Shown: positions 26,472 to 35,769, numbered from the stretch's first letter. The stretch is DNA of 54,794 nucleotides from Anaerolineae bacterium (GCA_013360465.1 JABWBO010000027.1:1-54794); one strand, 5' to 3'. Translations and numbers: made by a program. Notes: a model not told the origin generated them from the letters alone.

Positions 26472-27773
26472 TCAGCGCCCGCGTCCACTGTTCAGCGACA
26501 TCAACAAGTCGCTGATCGCATTGACGGTCGCCGGGACTTCGTGCGGATGATTGGGCTGCTCTGCTTTCAAGCCGGGGAGGGTCCCCGCGTGGTAGCCAAT
26601 CGTCGCGTCTGGGTCTTTCAGAACATGCCCGGTCAGGATGCCCACGACCGTCTCCTTCGGCTTGATCACGCCCTGGGCGACAAGCTTGCGAACCCCGGCG
26701 AGCGAACACGCCGACGCCGGTTCACAGCCGATCCCCTGCGCGTCGATGAGCGCTTTGGCGTCCATGATTTCCTGATCGGTGACCTGTTCGACGACACCAT
26801 TGGTCCAGTGCAGCGCCCTGGCAGCTTTCGGGAAGTTGACGGGATTGCCAATCTTGATAGCCGTCGCGATAGTGTCAGCCTTCATCGGCTTAAGCGGAGC
26901 CAAACCGTTCTGGAAGCTGCGATAGAGCGGGTTCGCTCCTTCCGCCTGGATGACCGCCAGGCGAGGTAGCCGGTCGATCAAACCAAGCTCGCGTAGTTCA
27001 CACAGCGCCTTGCCAAACGCCGAGCTGTTGCCGAGGTTTCCGCCGGGCACAACGATCCAGTCGGGGACCTGCCAGCGCAGCTGCTGAATGGTCTCGAACA
27101 TGATCGTCTTCTGACCTTCCAGCCGGAAGGGATTGACCGAATTGAGGACATAGATTCCAAGACGATCGGAAAGCTCTCGGACAAGCGCAAGATTTTGATC
27201 GAAGTCGGCATCAATGCGGACGCACACCGCGCCGTAGGCGACCGCCTGGGCGAGTTTACCGAGCGCCACCTGTTTGTTCTGGAAGAGGACGATGCCCTGG
27301 ATTCCGCTCCACGCAGCGTAAGCAGCCAAGGACGCGGAGGTGTTGCCTGTCGAGGCACAGGCGACGCGAGTCATGCCGAGGACGCGCGCCTGGGTCAGCC
27401 CGCCGGTCATTCCGCGATCCTTGAATGAACCCGTCGGATTTTCGCCCTCGTGTTTCAGATAGAGTGTATCGACGCCTGCCCACCCGGCGAGACGAGGCAC
27501 GGCATAGAGGTTGGTGTTGCCTTCGGGGCGGCTGACTATCAGTTCGGAAGGGATATCGGGGTAAACCAACTCTTTATAGCGCCAAACCCCACTGTTATAC
27601 GGGAAGTCCAGCGAACCGAGGCGGCGGTCGAACAGCTCGCGTGAGACCTGGGTGCGCAGCATCTCCAGATCGTGCTGGACATCCAACAGACCGCCGCATG
27701 TCTCGCAGGTATAGCGCACCGTGTCCGTTGGGTATTGCCGTCCGCAATCCATACATTGTAATATGCTTTTCAT
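26472..27773 (-). CDS. thrC: Threonine synthase
   Basis: PLP enzyme that converts O-phosphohomoserine to threonine. The 433-residue protein carries an N-terminal zinc-ribbon-like segment CMDCG..CETCGG (residues 7-27) seen in the archaeal/actinobacterial type of ThrC. The PLP Lys lies in NPTGSFKDRG, the cofactor loop in STGNTSASLAAYA, and GGNLGNSSAFGKAL follows. The start is the ATG at 27773; the frame continues upstream into thrB but without similarity. Divergent from thrB across 69 bases, so the last two threonine steps flank one regulatory gap. First gene of a minus-strand unit with the FHA and kinase genes. Confidence 0.93.
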   Translation of the reverse strand: MKSILQCMDCGRQYPTDTVRYTCETCGGLLDVQHDLEMLRTQVSRELFDRRLGSLDFPYNSGVWRYKELVYPDIPSELIVSRPEGNTNLYAVPRLAGWAGVDTLYLKHEGENPTGSFKDRGMTGGLTQARVLGMTRVACASTGNTSASLAAYAAWSGIQGIVLFQNKQVALGKLAQAVAYGAVCVRIDADFDQNLALVRELSDRLGIYVLNSVNPFRLEGQKTIMFETIQQLRWQVPDWIVVPGGNLGNSSAFGKALCELRELGLIDRLPRLAVIQAEGANPLYRSFQNGLAPLKPMKADTIATAIKIGNPVNFPKAARALHWTNGVVEQVTDQEIMDAKALIDAQGIGCEPASACSLAGVRKLVAQGVIKPKETVVGILTGHVLKDPDATIGYHAGTLPGLKAEQPNHPHEVPATVNAISDLLMSLNSGRGR

Positions 27774-27842
27774 CTGCGCCTCACAAGGTTCTGGCTTCGC
27801 CGGACCGGGTGTCTCACTGGCGTCTAAAAGGATAGCATCAAC
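27774..27842. promoter_or_regulatory. Divergent thrC/thrB intergenic region
   Basis: 69 bases that must hold the start signals of both thrC (minus) and thrB (plus). AAAAGGA ahead of the GTG at 27843 can serve as ribosome binding site for thrB. No convincing -35/-10 pair and no leader peptide rich in Thr or Ile codons was found. Confidence 0.4.
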
Positions 27843-28784
27843 GTGCCGTTTTCCACAGCCGAAGCTTTCGCGCCTGCTACCGTTGCCAACCTGGGCGTCG
27901 GTTTCGACATCCTGGGACTGGCGCTTGATGAGCCGGGTGATATTGTCATTGCCGAACGCACCGAGTCTGCGGGTGTGACTCTGGCGAACATTGAAGGGGA
28001 TGGCGGCAGACTGCCGCGTACTCCATCCAAGAATACCGCCTGCGTCGCTGCACAAAGCGTCCTTCGAGCGGTTGGAGTGAAACACGGCGCGCGGCTCACC
28101 ATCAAGAAGGGATTACCGAGCGCCAGCGGTCTTGGCAGCAGCGCTGCCAGCGCCGTCGCTGCCGCCGTCGCCGTGAATGCGCTCCTGGAGAATCCTCTAC
28201 CCAAAGCCGACCTGCTGCCGGCATGCCTGGATGGTGAGGCAATCGCCAGCGGATACCATCCCGACAATGTCGCTCCCTGCCTCTTCGGAGGGATCACACT
28301 GGCGTTCGGCATTCGCGCACACCAGATCGTCAGCCTGCCAATCCCCAATTCGCTTTACCTCGTTCTGGTGACGCCAGATGTCGAAGTGCCCACCGCACAA
28401 GCGAGGGCAGTGCTTCCGGCAACCGTACCGCTGCGCCAGATGGTCAAACAGACGGCGATGGTGGCACGCCTCATTGACGCTATTTATCGAGGCGATATCC
28501 CTGCCATGTCCGCCGCGATGGAAGGGGACGAGGTGATTGAAGCTGCCCGCGCGCACCTCATGCCAATGCTGGCTGAAGCCCGCGCGGCTGCCAAAGCTTC
28601 TGGCGCGCAGGGACTCGTGATCAGCGGTGCCGGACCGACGCTGTGCGCTGTTTGTGATCATCCGGAAGCTGCTGAAGACGTGACCGAGGCGCTGCGCCTT
28701 GTCTACGCAGAGGCGCACATCGAATGCATGGCGCGCTGGACGCAGGTGGCTGCCGATGGGGCGCGCGTCATCAGGGCGCAGTGA
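27843..28784 (+). CDS. thrB: Homoserine kinase
   Basis: GHMP-family kinase phosphorylating homoserine to supply ThrC. The 313-residue protein has the N-terminal FAPATVANLGVGFDILGLAL, the ATP loop GLPSASGLGSSAASAVAAA, and the C-terminal GAQGLVISGAGPTLCAV, all typical of ThrB. The start codon is GTG at 27843. Transcribed divergently from thrC. Confidence 0.94.
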   Translation: MPFSTAEAFAPATVANLGVGFDILGLALDEPGDIVIAERTESAGVTLANIEGDGGRLPRTPSKNTACVAAQSVLRAVGVKHGARLTIKKGLPSASGLGSSAASAVAAAVAVNALLENPLPKADLLPACLDGEAIASGYHPDNVAPCLFGGITLAFGIRAHQIVSLPIPNSLYLVLVTPDVEVPTAQARAVLPATVPLRQMVKQTAMVARLIDAIYRGDIPAMSAAMEGDEVIEAARAHLMPMLAEARAAAKASGAQGLVISGAGPTLCAVCDHPEAAEDVTEALRLVYAEAHIECMARWTQVAADGARVIRAQ

Positions 28785-28809
28785 TTCATGTGAGACGATT
28801 GTGAAATTG

Positions 28810-28838
28810 TTGACAAATCAATCGCTGTTTTTTATACT
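28810..28838 (+). promoter_or_regulatory. Strong promoter for the iscX-nuo operon
   Basis: Consensus TTGACA (28810-28815), exactly 17 bases, TATACT (28833-28838). The leader that follows is long, about 185 bases to iscX. A TTACAAT at 28991-28997 may mark a second, weaker start close to the gene. Confidence 0.75.
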
Positions 28839-29028
28839 CGACGATTGTTCTTTTCGATGACATCTGCTGCACTGATAGCTGTGACCGGCTGGCGATAAGA
28901 GGTAATTGGTGATCTCGTTCGCACCTGCGCCCGTGAACGTGCATCAACAGCGGTCGTCGGGTTTTTTTGTGGAGAGATACCGGACCTGCGTTACAATAGA
29001 TTGCGGTCGGTTTTCGGCGTGAGAGACT

Positions 29029-29232
29029 GTGTTGTACTGGGAATCATCCTACGAGATTGTACAGAGTTTGATGGAGCTTCATCCGGGAGCTGACATCGAA
29101 CACGTTGGCACCGATCAGCTATTTCACTGGATCGTCGCGTTGCCCGACTTTGTGGACGACCCGGCGCTTGCAAACGAAGGCATCCTGAATGGGATACTCC
29201 GAGACTGGTATGAGGAGGTAGGCTCTAGATGA
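29029..29232 (+). CDS. iscX: IscX-like Fe-S assembly protein
   Basis: 67-residue acidic protein matching the IscX/YfhJ family: an N-terminal W-x-x-x-Y-x-I helix, L-x-x-x-x-P-x-x-D-I, [17 protein letters not shown], then [15 protein letters not shown]. IscX binds the cysteine desulfurase IscS and iron and modulates Fe-S assembly. No isc genes are nearby. Instead it overlaps nuoB by ATGA, so it is translated with subunits that carry Fe-S clusters N2 and N6. The start is GTG 29029 or TTG 29032, both weak. Confidence 0.8.
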   Translation: MLYWESSYEIVQSLMELHPGADIEHVGTDQLFHWIVALPDFVDDPALANEGILNGILRDWYEEVGSR

Positions 29233-30080
29233 GCGATTTTCAGCTGCGGGAACTGCATGATACGGAGTTCCCCGTTCCGGCGGAGTTCCAGGACAACATT
29301 GCGATCACCAGTTTGAGCCGGATCTACAACTGGAGTCGCCGCTCGTCGATGTGGCCCATGCTGTTCGGCTTGGCTTGCTGTGCCATCGAGATGATCGCGA
29401 CGGCAGCGTCTCGGTACGATACGGCGCGCTTTGGCATGGAGGTTATGCGCGCCAGCCCGCGCCAGGCGGATTTGATGATCGTTTCGGGTACGGTGACGAA
29501 GAAGATGATCGTCCCTATTGTTCGTCTCTACAATCAGATGCCTGAGCCGAAGTACGTGCTGGCGATGGGCGCCTGTGCGAGCGGCGGTGGACCCTTCAAG
29601 GAAGGGTACAACGTGGTCTCCGGCATTGACCAATTCTTTCCGGTCGATGTCTACGTTCCAGGCTGCCCGCCAACCCCGCAGGCGTTGATCAACGGTTTGA
29701 TTACGCTGCAAAAGAAAATTGACGGTCAATCACTGGCGAACCTGGACGACGTGCCCTGGTACGGTGTTGGGCCTTCCGACCCTGTGCCGATCCCCGTCCT
29801 GGCGGCGGACATCATCGATCCCCGTCAGATGGAACTGATTCGCCAGCAGGCAGAGCGGGCTGCTGCCGGCGTCAGCGCGGTACGGGCACTACCCCAGGCG
29901 GCGATCGATCGCGTTCAGATCGAACGCGCCCGCGCTACTGCCGCGAAGGGCGGCACAGCCGCCATTGCCGCCAAGTCATCTGCCCCTTCAGAACCCGTCG
30001 ACGAAGCAATTGCCGCCGCTCGGCTGGCGCGTCGCATGGAAGCTCTTGCTCGTAAGCGCGCCAAAGATGCACAACAGTAA
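29229..30080 (+). CDS. nuoB: NADH-quinone oxidoreductase subunit B with basic C-terminal extension
   Basis: Peripheral-arm subunit carrying [4Fe-4S] cluster N2, which passes electrons to quinone. The cluster ligands are visible as CC (C50, C51), C116 in GACAS and C146 in PGCPP. The catalytic core ends near residue 180. Roughly 100 further residues are Ala/Arg-rich and unlike E. coli NuoB, ending [17 protein letters not shown]. The same tail sequence recurs at the end of NuoI in this operon. Overlaps iscX and is followed after 9 bases by nuoCD. Confidence 0.94.
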   Translation: MSDFQLRELHDTEFPVPAEFQDNIAITSLSRIYNWSRRSSMWPMLFGLACCAIEMIATAASRYDTARFGMEVMRASPRQADLMIVSGTVTKKMIVPIVRLYNQMPEPKYVLAMGACASGGGPFKEGYNVVSGIDQFFPVDVYVPGCPPTPQALINGLITLQKKIDGQSLANLDDVPWYGVGPSDPVPIPVLAADIIDPRQMELIRQQAERAAAGVSAVRALPQAAIDRVQIERARATAAKGGTAAIAAKSSAPSEPVDEAIAAARLARRMEALARKRAKDAQQ

Positions 30081-30089
30081 GGACCCTCG

Positions 30090-31958
30090 ATGACGGATCA
30101 AATGCTTGCTCCTGCGCAAACCGGAACGATTGAGAACGCGATTGCATTCTTGAAAGCGCGCTTTCCCGACTCAGTCAAGGACGACGCGCGATCGGGTTAC
30201 AGCGGGGTAGTCGTCGATAAGTTGCGGTTGGTCGATGTGGCGCGCACCCTGCGCGACGAACTTGGTTTCGACTATCTGTCGAGCGCGACAGCGGTCGATT
30301 ATCTTGGCGTTTCCGACCACATGGAGATGGTCTATCACGCATACCGCACATCTGGCGGTCCGGCGCTGGTCTTTAAGGCGCAGACCGAACGCTCCAACGC
30401 CGAAGTCCCTTCACTCATTGACGTGTGGCCCGGCGTGGATTATCAGGAACGAGAAGCCTGGGATCTTTTCGGTATTCGCTTTGCCGGGCATCCTAACCTT
30501 AAACGCATCCTGATGTGGGATGGCTTTGAGGGGCATCCCATGCGTAAGGATTGGCGGGAGGCGTATTACGAGGAAGAGCATAAACCTTTCGACAGCCGCT
30601 GGCCTCGGGGCTATGCACGCCGTGCCGAAGAACTGAACGTGTATGGTAGAAACGTGCGATACCCGGATGATCTCGACCTCGGTTCTCTGAAGAGTGACTC
30701 TGCCGAAGAATCACTGTACACCGGCATGGGTTTGGGGATCGATGTCAGCGCTTACGAGACCGAAGGTATCAAGACCGACAAGTTGGTCGTCAACCTGGGT
30801 CCCCATCATCCCAGCACGCACGGTGTCTTCCGTATGGTGGTGACCCTCGACGGAGAAACGGTCCTCAGCCTTGAGCCGGTCATGGGCTACCTGCATCGGA
30901 ACCACGAGAAGATAGGTGAGCGGAACGCCTGGCTGCACAACATGCCGTTCACAGACCGCCTCGACTACATTTCGAGCATGAGCAATAATCTCGGTTATGC
31001 TCTGGCGGTGGAAGGCTTGTTGGCGAGCGGCGCTCGCTATGTTCCGCCTACTTATCGAGCGGAAGCGATACGCGTTCTGATGGTCGAACTCACGCGCATC
31101 GTCAATCACTTCTGGGCTATCGGTTTCCTGCTCAACGACCTTGGCGCGTTCTTTACCCCGGCGCTTTATGCCATCGCCGAGCGCGAGAAGATCCTTGATT
31201 TCTTCGAGGCGACCGCCGGCAGCCGCATGATGTGCAATTACATGCGCTTCCAGGGGGTTGCCAAGGACCTCCCGGAGCGCATTCGCAGCACCGCCAATCT
31301 GTTGAATGATCGGGTGCGCGACTTCAACACCATGGATTATCTGACGGAACTCATCACGGAGCGTCTCCCGCGCGCCATTGATGATTTGGACCGTTATCTG
31401 ACGGACAGCGAAATCGTCAGATCACGTACCATCGGCGTCGGGTATCTGCCGCCTGAAATGGCAATCGCCTACAGCACGGCAGGACCACTGCTGCGCGCGA
31501 GCGGCATCCCCTATGATGTGCGCCGAGCCGAGCCATACAGCATCTACCCGGACCTGGATTTCGACGTGGCTGTGCGATACAACGGCGACATCTATGACCG
31601 CTATCTCATCCGCCTGGATGAGATGCGTGAAAGTGTGCGTATCCTCAAACAGGTGCTGCCGCGCCTCGAAAAGTCGCACGGCGAATCGATTTTCTCCGGC
31701 AACAAAGCGATCTATATGCCGCGTGTGCCGGTCGGTGAAGCGTATGGGCGGGTTGAGAATCCAAAAGGCGAATTGGGGTATTACGTTGTCTCAGAAGGTG
31801 ACCCGAAAGGTCCCCAGAACCCCTGGCGTTATCATGTGCGTGCGCCAAGTTTCATCAACCTGACCGCTTTAGGGGCGATGTGCAAGGGGCACAAAGTCGC
31901 CGATGTGGTCGCCATTCTGGGCAGTATCGATATCGTACTTGGCGAGACCGACCGGTAA
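30090..31958 (+). CDS. nuoCD: NADH-quinone oxidoreductase subunits C and D fused
   Basis: 622-residue fusion of the 30-kDa (NuoC) and 49-kDa (NuoD) peripheral subunits. The NuoC half (about residues 1-190) has the signature [23 protein letters not shown]. NuoD starts near residue 225 with [17 protein letters not shown], whose His-rich loop lines the quinone cavity next to N2. [12 protein letters not shown] follows, and the protein ends with the family's [22 protein letters not shown]. Fused CD subunits are known in enterobacteria and other phyla. The remaining complex I genes are not in this window. Confidence 0.95.
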   Translation: MTDQMLAPAQTGTIENAIAFLKARFPDSVKDDARSGYSGVVVDKLRLVDVARTLRDELGFDYLSSATAVDYLGVSDHMEMVYHAYRTSGGPALVFKAQTERSNAEVPSLIDVWPGVDYQEREAWDLFGIRFAGHPNLKRILMWDGFEGHPMRKDWREAYYEEEHKPFDSRWPRGYARRAEELNVYGRNVRYPDDLDLGSLKSDSAEESLYTGMGLGIDVSAYETEGIKTDKLVVNLGPHHPSTHGVFRMVVTLDGETVLSLEPVMGYLHRNHEKIGERNAWLHNMPFTDRLDYISSMSNNLGYALAVEGLLASGARYVPPTYRAEAIRVLMVELTRIVNHFWAIGFLLNDLGAFFTPALYAIAEREKILDFFEATAGSRMMCNYMRFQGVAKDLPERIRSTANLLNDRVRDFNTMDYLTELITERLPRAIDDLDRYLTDSEIVRSRTIGVGYLPPEMAIAYSTAGPLLRASGIPYDVRRAEPYSIYPDLDFDVAVRYNGDIYDRYLIRLDEMRESVRILKQVLPRLEKSHGESIFSGNKAIYMPRVPVGEAYGRVENPKGELGYYVVSEGDPKGPQNPWRYHVRAPSFINLTALGAMCKGHKVADVVAILGSIDIVLGETDR

Positions 31959-31987
31959 GCGGCGAGAAGTACAGCGAGGGAGCGGGT

Positions 31988-32857
31988 ATGTACGGAATGG
32001 GGATTCTGAAGGGCTTGGGCGTTACGATCCGGCACTTCTTTGAGACGTATGCGGAAGACATTCGCTACTCCGGACGCCGATATTTCGGCGCAAAGTCGGA
32101 TTTCAGTGAACGACAGGGCATTGATACACGGGGTGTGTATACGGTGCAGTATCCTGAAGAGAAGATCGCAGTTCCAGAACGCTTCAGGTTTGTTCCCTTC
32201 CTGGTTGTGAACGACGCCGACCATCCAGAGGCTCCAGGAGAAGACTGGTGTACGTCGTGCGGCATCTGCTCGAAAGTTTGCCCTCCGCAGTGCATCTGGA
32301 TCGTTCGCGGCGAGGATCCTGTTACCAAGCGTCCGATTCCGCAGCCTGAAGCCTTCTACATCGATACCGATATTTGCATGAACTGCGGTTACTGCGCCGA
32401 GTTCTGCCCGTTCGATGCTATCAAGATGGATCATGACTATGAGCTTGCCAGCTATGATCGCACAACCTATCACATCCATGACAAAGCGCGGCTGTCCAAG
32501 CCCTTCAGCTACTGGATGTCGATAGCGCCGACGACCGCGAACGAAGAGGCGCGGGATCGCGGAAGCTGGGAACATACGGATGTTGTGAAAGAGAAGAAGA
32601 AAGCCGGCAGATCGGCTATCGCCTATACACCGACGGAAGATCCGGCAGAAGTGCTTGCCCTGCTCAAGGCGAACGCGCCGAAACCCGAACCGGAGCCAGA
32701 GCCGGCAGCAGCTTCATCAACCAGCGCTGCGCCGGCGGCTGAAGAAGCCTCTGCGCCGGCGGCGGAGGCAGTCGATGCCGACAAAGCAGCGCGATTGGCG
32801 AAGCGCGAAGCGGCGCTCGCCCGTAAGCGTGCTGCCAAGGAGCAGAGCGGGGAATAG
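31988..32857 (+). CDS. nuoI: NADH-quinone oxidoreductase subunit I with Pro/Ala/Glu-rich C-terminal extension
   Basis: Ferredoxin-like peripheral subunit with two [4Fe-4S] clusters (N6a and N6b). First motif C88-x2-C91-x2-C94-x3-C98 and second C130-x2-C133-x2-C136-x3-C140, each followed by Pro. The core ends near residue 200. A long low-complexity tail of KPEPEPEPAAAS type follows and ends AARLAKREAALARKRAA, nearly the same as the NuoB end. The start at 31988 follows GAGGGAG; the frame extends upstream into nuoCD without similarity. Last gene before a strong terminator. Confidence 0.93.
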   Translation: MYGMGILKGLGVTIRHFFETYAEDIRYSGRRYFGAKSDFSERQGIDTRGVYTVQYPEEKIAVPERFRFVPFLVVNDADHPEAPGEDWCTSCGICSKVCPPQCIWIVRGEDPVTKRPIPQPEAFYIDTDICMNCGYCAEFCPFDAIKMDHDYELASYDRTTYHIHDKARLSKPFSYWMSIAPTTANEEARDRGSWEHTDVVKEKKKAGRSAIAYTPTEDPAEVLALLKANAPKPEPEPEPAAASSTSAAPAAEEASAPAAEAVDADKAARLAKREAALARKRAAKEQSGE

Positions 32858-32896
32858 GGCAGTATAGAGCAGCCGAATCATGAAACGGGAGTGACG

Positions 32897-32928
32897 AACA
32901 CCCGGCGGCGAGATGCCCGCCGGGTGTT
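32897..32928 (+). terminator. Intrinsic terminator after nuoI
   Basis: 12-bp perfect stem AACACCCGGCGG (32897-32908) / CCGCCGGGTGTT (32917-32928), 8-base loop, followed by TGTTT. Ends the iscX-nuoB-nuoCD-nuoI transcript. Confidence 0.85.
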
Positions 32929-33034
32929 TGTTTCAGCTAACAAGCCAGAATTTGAATGATGATTATCACTGTTATTTTTGCTGATGGAGTTTATACTTTT
33001 CTTGTGTCTCTTAGGCGATTTCGGAGTGCTGGGG

Positions 33035-34087
33035 ATGAGTGATCTGGAACAGAAGGTGATGACTGCGCTGAGCACCGTCATTGAACCTGAGCTGCATCGG
33101 GATATCATCACGCTAAAGATGGTGCGTGACTTAACCGTCGAAGGTGGGGTGGCTCGCTTCACAATAGTGCTGACGACGCCAGCCTGCCCGCTGAAGGACG
33201 TCTTTGTGTCCAGTTGCAATCGCGCGGTTATCGGCAGGGTAGAGGGGATCGACCGGTTGGAGATCAAGTGGGATGCCCAAGTTCCGACAGACCGGCGGAT
33301 CATGGGGCGTCTCGATGTTCCGATGCGAAGTATTGTGGCAGTTGCCAGCGGCAAAGGCGGAGTCGGCAAGTCGACGGTGGCGACCAACCTCGCCGTTGTG
33401 TTGGCAGACAGCGGCGCGCGCGTAGGCTTGATTGACGCGGATATCCTGAACCCGAACCTGCCGATGATGCTGGGGCTGGGACATGGGCGCCCGCGCGTCG
33501 AAGGGGACAAGATGCTCCCGATTGAAGCCTACGGCGTCAAGATGATCAGCACCGGTTTCCTGACGGACCCGGATAAGCCGATGATCATGCGTGGTCCCAT
33601 GCTGCACGGAGCGATCCGTCAGTTCTTTGTCGATGTGAAGTGGGGTGAACTGGACTATATGATCGTCGATCTGCCGCCTGGCACTGGCGATGCGCCTCTG
33701 TCGCTGGCGCAGTCATTCCCGCTGACAGGTGTCGTTGTCGTCACCCAGCCTCAGGAGGTTGCAGTATCGGATGCGCTGCGAAGTGCGGCGATGTTCGATA
33801 CGCTGAACGTGCCGGTCCTCGGTATTGTAGAGAACATGAGCGGTGACTTCTTTGGCTCAGGCGGCGGAGAACGGCTGGCACAGGAGCGAAATGTCCCATT
33901 CCTGGGGCGAATCCCGCTTGATGCCGAAGTTCGGAAGGGCGGTGATTTCGGTCGTCCTATCTCTGTCTCGCAGCCCGACAGCCCCGCTGGCGCTGCCTTC
34001 CGCGAGCTGGCGAAGACCGTCGCGGCACGCGTAAGCGTGGTCATGCTGCAAACTGCCGATGTGATACCGCTTACCGTCATTCAGTGA
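33035..34087 (+). CDS. Mrp/NBP35-family P-loop ATPase lacking the CxxC motif
   Basis: 350 residues: an N-terminal MIP18-like (DUF59) domain (residues 1-90) and a ParA/MinD-type ATPase with the deviant Walker [11 protein letters not shown] (105-114), [10 protein letters not shown] and the DLPPGTGD switch. Mrp/ApbC/Ind1 proteins deliver Fe-S clusters, and mitochondrial Ind1 does so specifically for complex I, which fits the position after nuoI. However, the bridging-cluster CxxC expected after ENMS is missing: the loop reads [17 protein letters not shown] (266-282), and the ATPase domain contains no cysteine at all. Only C51 and C61 remain, in the MIP18 domain. A TATACT at 32992-32997 may be its -10. 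Confidence 0.88.
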   Translation: MSDLEQKVMTALSTVIEPELHRDIITLKMVRDLTVEGGVARFTIVLTTPACPLKDVFVSSCNRAVIGRVEGIDRLEIKWDAQVPTDRRIMGRLDVPMRSIVAVASGKGGVGKSTVATNLAVVLADSGARVGLIDADILNPNLPMMLGLGHGRPRVEGDKMLPIEAYGVKMISTGFLTDPDKPMIMRGPMLHGAIRQFFVDVKWGELDYMIVDLPPGTGDAPLSLAQSFPLTGVVVVTQPQEVAVSDALRSAAMFDTLNVPVLGIVENMSGDFFGSGGGERLAQERNVPFLGRIPLDAEVRKGGDFGRPISVSQPDSPAGAAFRELAKTVAARVSVVMLQTADVIPLTVIQ

Positions 34088-34094
34088 AGCGCAG

Positions 34095-34123
34095 CCCGCC
34101 AGGCGGTTCGTCCGCCAGGCGGG
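34095..34123. terminator. Hairpin between the Mrp gene and a convergent small gene
   Basis: CCCGCCAGGCGG (34095-34106) and CCGCCAGGCGGG (34112-34123) pair over 11 of 12 positions with one A-A mismatch and a 5-base loop. It is followed by TATTCTT and lies between converging genes. Confidence 0.6.
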
Positions 34124-34150
34124 TATTCTTCCTCATTGCGCCGTTTCCAG

Positions 34151-34429
34151 TCAATCATCCAACCCCATCACCTTGATCTCGTCGCTGCTGGCGACCGGGT
34201 TGTAGCGCCCTATGAACAGCCAGAATAAGCTGTTCAGGACAGCAGCCGTCGCCAGCGCCGCCCAGGCTTCGACGTGTACACCGCGATACCATGTATAGCG
34301 ACGAATGAGTTCAGCGAAGACCAGCATCAGCAGGAGAGCGAGCCGTCGCCGCTTCTTTTCGGTGCGCTGGAACATAAAGAGCATTACTGTGATGAAGACG
34401 GCAAGAAGCGAGAAGATTCCGGTATCCAT
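34151..34429 (-). CDS. Small two-helix membrane protein of unknown function
   Basis: 92-residue protein beginning MDTGIFSLLAVFITVMLFMF, a likely first transmembrane helix. A Lys/Arg-rich loop (EKKRRR) and a helix LALLLMLVFAELI follow, then a third hydrophobic stretch AALATAAVLNSLFWLFI and a short acidic tail. The positive loop suggests a cytoplasmic loop between helices. No family recognised. The start is the ATG at 34429; the frame extends further upstream without any sign of coding. Transcribed on its own between the Mrp gene and the STAS genes. Confidence 0.6.
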   Translation of the reverse strand: MDTGIFSLLAVFITVMLFMFQRTEKKRRRLALLLMLVFAELIRRYTWYRGVHVEAWAALATAAVLNSLFWLFIGRYNPVASSDEIKVMGLDD

Positions 34430-34581
34430 GACTGCCTTATGTGGATGACGCGCGTCATCAGAATGGTGATCTGAGACGACTATTGTAGTGCGTTGTGACG
34501 CCTTGTAAGGGGTGTATTCGCGGTTTGAACATTCGCCGCTATACTTTTGCATGACATCACGAACGCGGAGACCCATCAGCT

Positions 34582-34929
34582 ATGCTCGAATTCCAGACAA
34601 CGCATCTTAACGACACCGAAACGCCGATGAGCATTGTCGAAGTTCGCGGGCGGGTCGATAGTTCGAACGCCAGCGAGCTGGGCGAACACCTGACAAGCCT
34701 CATCGAGCAGGGGCACATCCGATTTGTACTGGATTTCAGCCTGCTGGTGTATATGAGCAGCGCCGGGTTGAGGGAATTGGTCAATGCATATCGCAGACTC
34801 CAGCCACTCGGCGGCGATCTCCGTCTGGCGAACCCCACAGCGCGTGTACGTGACGTTCTGGAACTTGCGGGGCTGCACACTGTGCTGCGGGTCTATGCTA
34901 CCCGCCAAGATGCTGTGAAGAGTCAATGA
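34582..34929 (+). CDS. STAS-domain anti-sigma factor antagonist
   Basis: 115-residue single STAS domain of the SpoIIAA/RsbV type: EVRGRVDSSNASELGEHL, then DFSLLVYMSSAGLREL, where Ser59 or Ser60 is the expected phosphorylation site, and DVLELAGL near the end. Unphosphorylated, such proteins bind the cognate kinase-type anti-sigma factor and release sigma. The gene just downstream encodes exactly such a kinase domain, 12 bases away. No sigma factor gene is adjacent. A TATACT at 34540-34545 may be the -10. Confidence 0.88.
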   Translation: MLEFQTTHLNDTETPMSIVEVRGRVDSSNASELGEHLTSLIEQGHIRFVLDFSLLVYMSSAGLRELVNAYRRLQPLGGDLRLANPTARVRDVLELAGLHTVLRVYATRQDAVKSQ

Positions 34930-34941
34930 GGGCGCAGGGTC

Positions 34942-35739
34942 GTGGAACAAGAGTGCCTGCGAATCGCCTGTATATTCGACGAGATTGCTAGAGCCTGCGA
35001 GTTTGCGCAGAACGCAGCCCTGGGTATGGGGTCCAGCGATCTGGAGGCGTATCACTGCTATCTGGCGGTCGATGAAGCCTGCACGAACGTCGTCGAACAC
35101 GGACGCCGGGAGGAATCCTCCGCCGAGGCATGTATCGAAGTCTGTTTTCAACGAGAAGGCGAACGGCTAACGCTGATCATTTCGGACGACAGCGGTCCTT
35201 TTGACCCATTGGCTCAGCCGGATCCCGATCCGGCTGTCGGGTTGGCTGGACGGGAAAGTGGAGGGTGGGGAATCTACTTCATCAAGAGGCTGATGGACGA
35301 TGTTCGCTATGTACGTAAGGACGGACGCAATCATCTCATCCTCAGCAAGCGGATACGCCAGATTCCCGATTCAGCGCCGTCGATAGATGCGATGAGGCAT
35401 CCCATCGCTGTTGTAACATCTGGCGCGAAGCTGGTGAAGATCGCCCCCTCTGGGCATTATGACGCGCGCTGCGCCAATCTTCTATCAGACGAAGTTGCAC
35501 GCTGGACCGACGCGGGGCGAAGCCAGTTCATCATCGACATGTCGGGGGTTAGCTATATCTCATCAGGCGGATTGAAACTGCTGGTGAACCTGTGGCAGCG
35601 TGCTAGAGAACGCCGGACCCGAATCGTCCTCGCCATGATACCCGTGTACATCCGAGAGCTGATGGAAGTAAGCGGGCTGGACCTCATTTTCAATACCGCA
35701 GAAACTATCGAGCAGGCAGAGGCGATTCTCAGCAAGTGA
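34942..35739 (+). CDS. RsbW-like anti-sigma kinase fused to a second STAS domain
   Basis: 265 residues. N-terminal half: HATPase of the RsbW/SpoIIAB type with N-box DEACTNVVEHG (44-54), G1 DDSGPFDP (82-89) and G2 GGWGIYFIKRL. C-terminal half (about 152-265): STAS domain with DMSGVSYISSGGLKLL, phospho-acceptor Ser207 or Ser208. In the Bacillus paradigm these are separate proteins that phosphorylate and bind each other. Here one chain holds kinase and antagonist while a second antagonist is encoded just upstream. GTG start. The target, whether a sigma factor or some other partner, is not in the window. Confidence 0.85.
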   Translation: MEQECLRIACIFDEIARACEFAQNAALGMGSSDLEAYHCYLAVDEACTNVVEHGRREESSAEACIEVCFQREGERLTLIISDDSGPFDPLAQPDPDPAVGLAGRESGGWGIYFIKRLMDDVRYVRKDGRNHLILSKRIRQIPDSAPSIDAMRHPIAVVTSGAKLVKIAPSGHYDARCANLLSDEVARWTDAGRSQFIIDMSGVSYISSGGLKLLVNLWQRARERRTRIVLAMIPVYIRELMEVSGLDLIFNTAETIEQAEAILSK

Positions 35740-35769
35740 GGATTCTCTCACGCAACAGCACGAGAGTCG

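Noticed and set aside
27774-27842. Threonine attenuator between thrC and thrB
   Set aside because: Only 69 bases, with no terminator hairpin and no short ORF rich in Thr or Ile codons.
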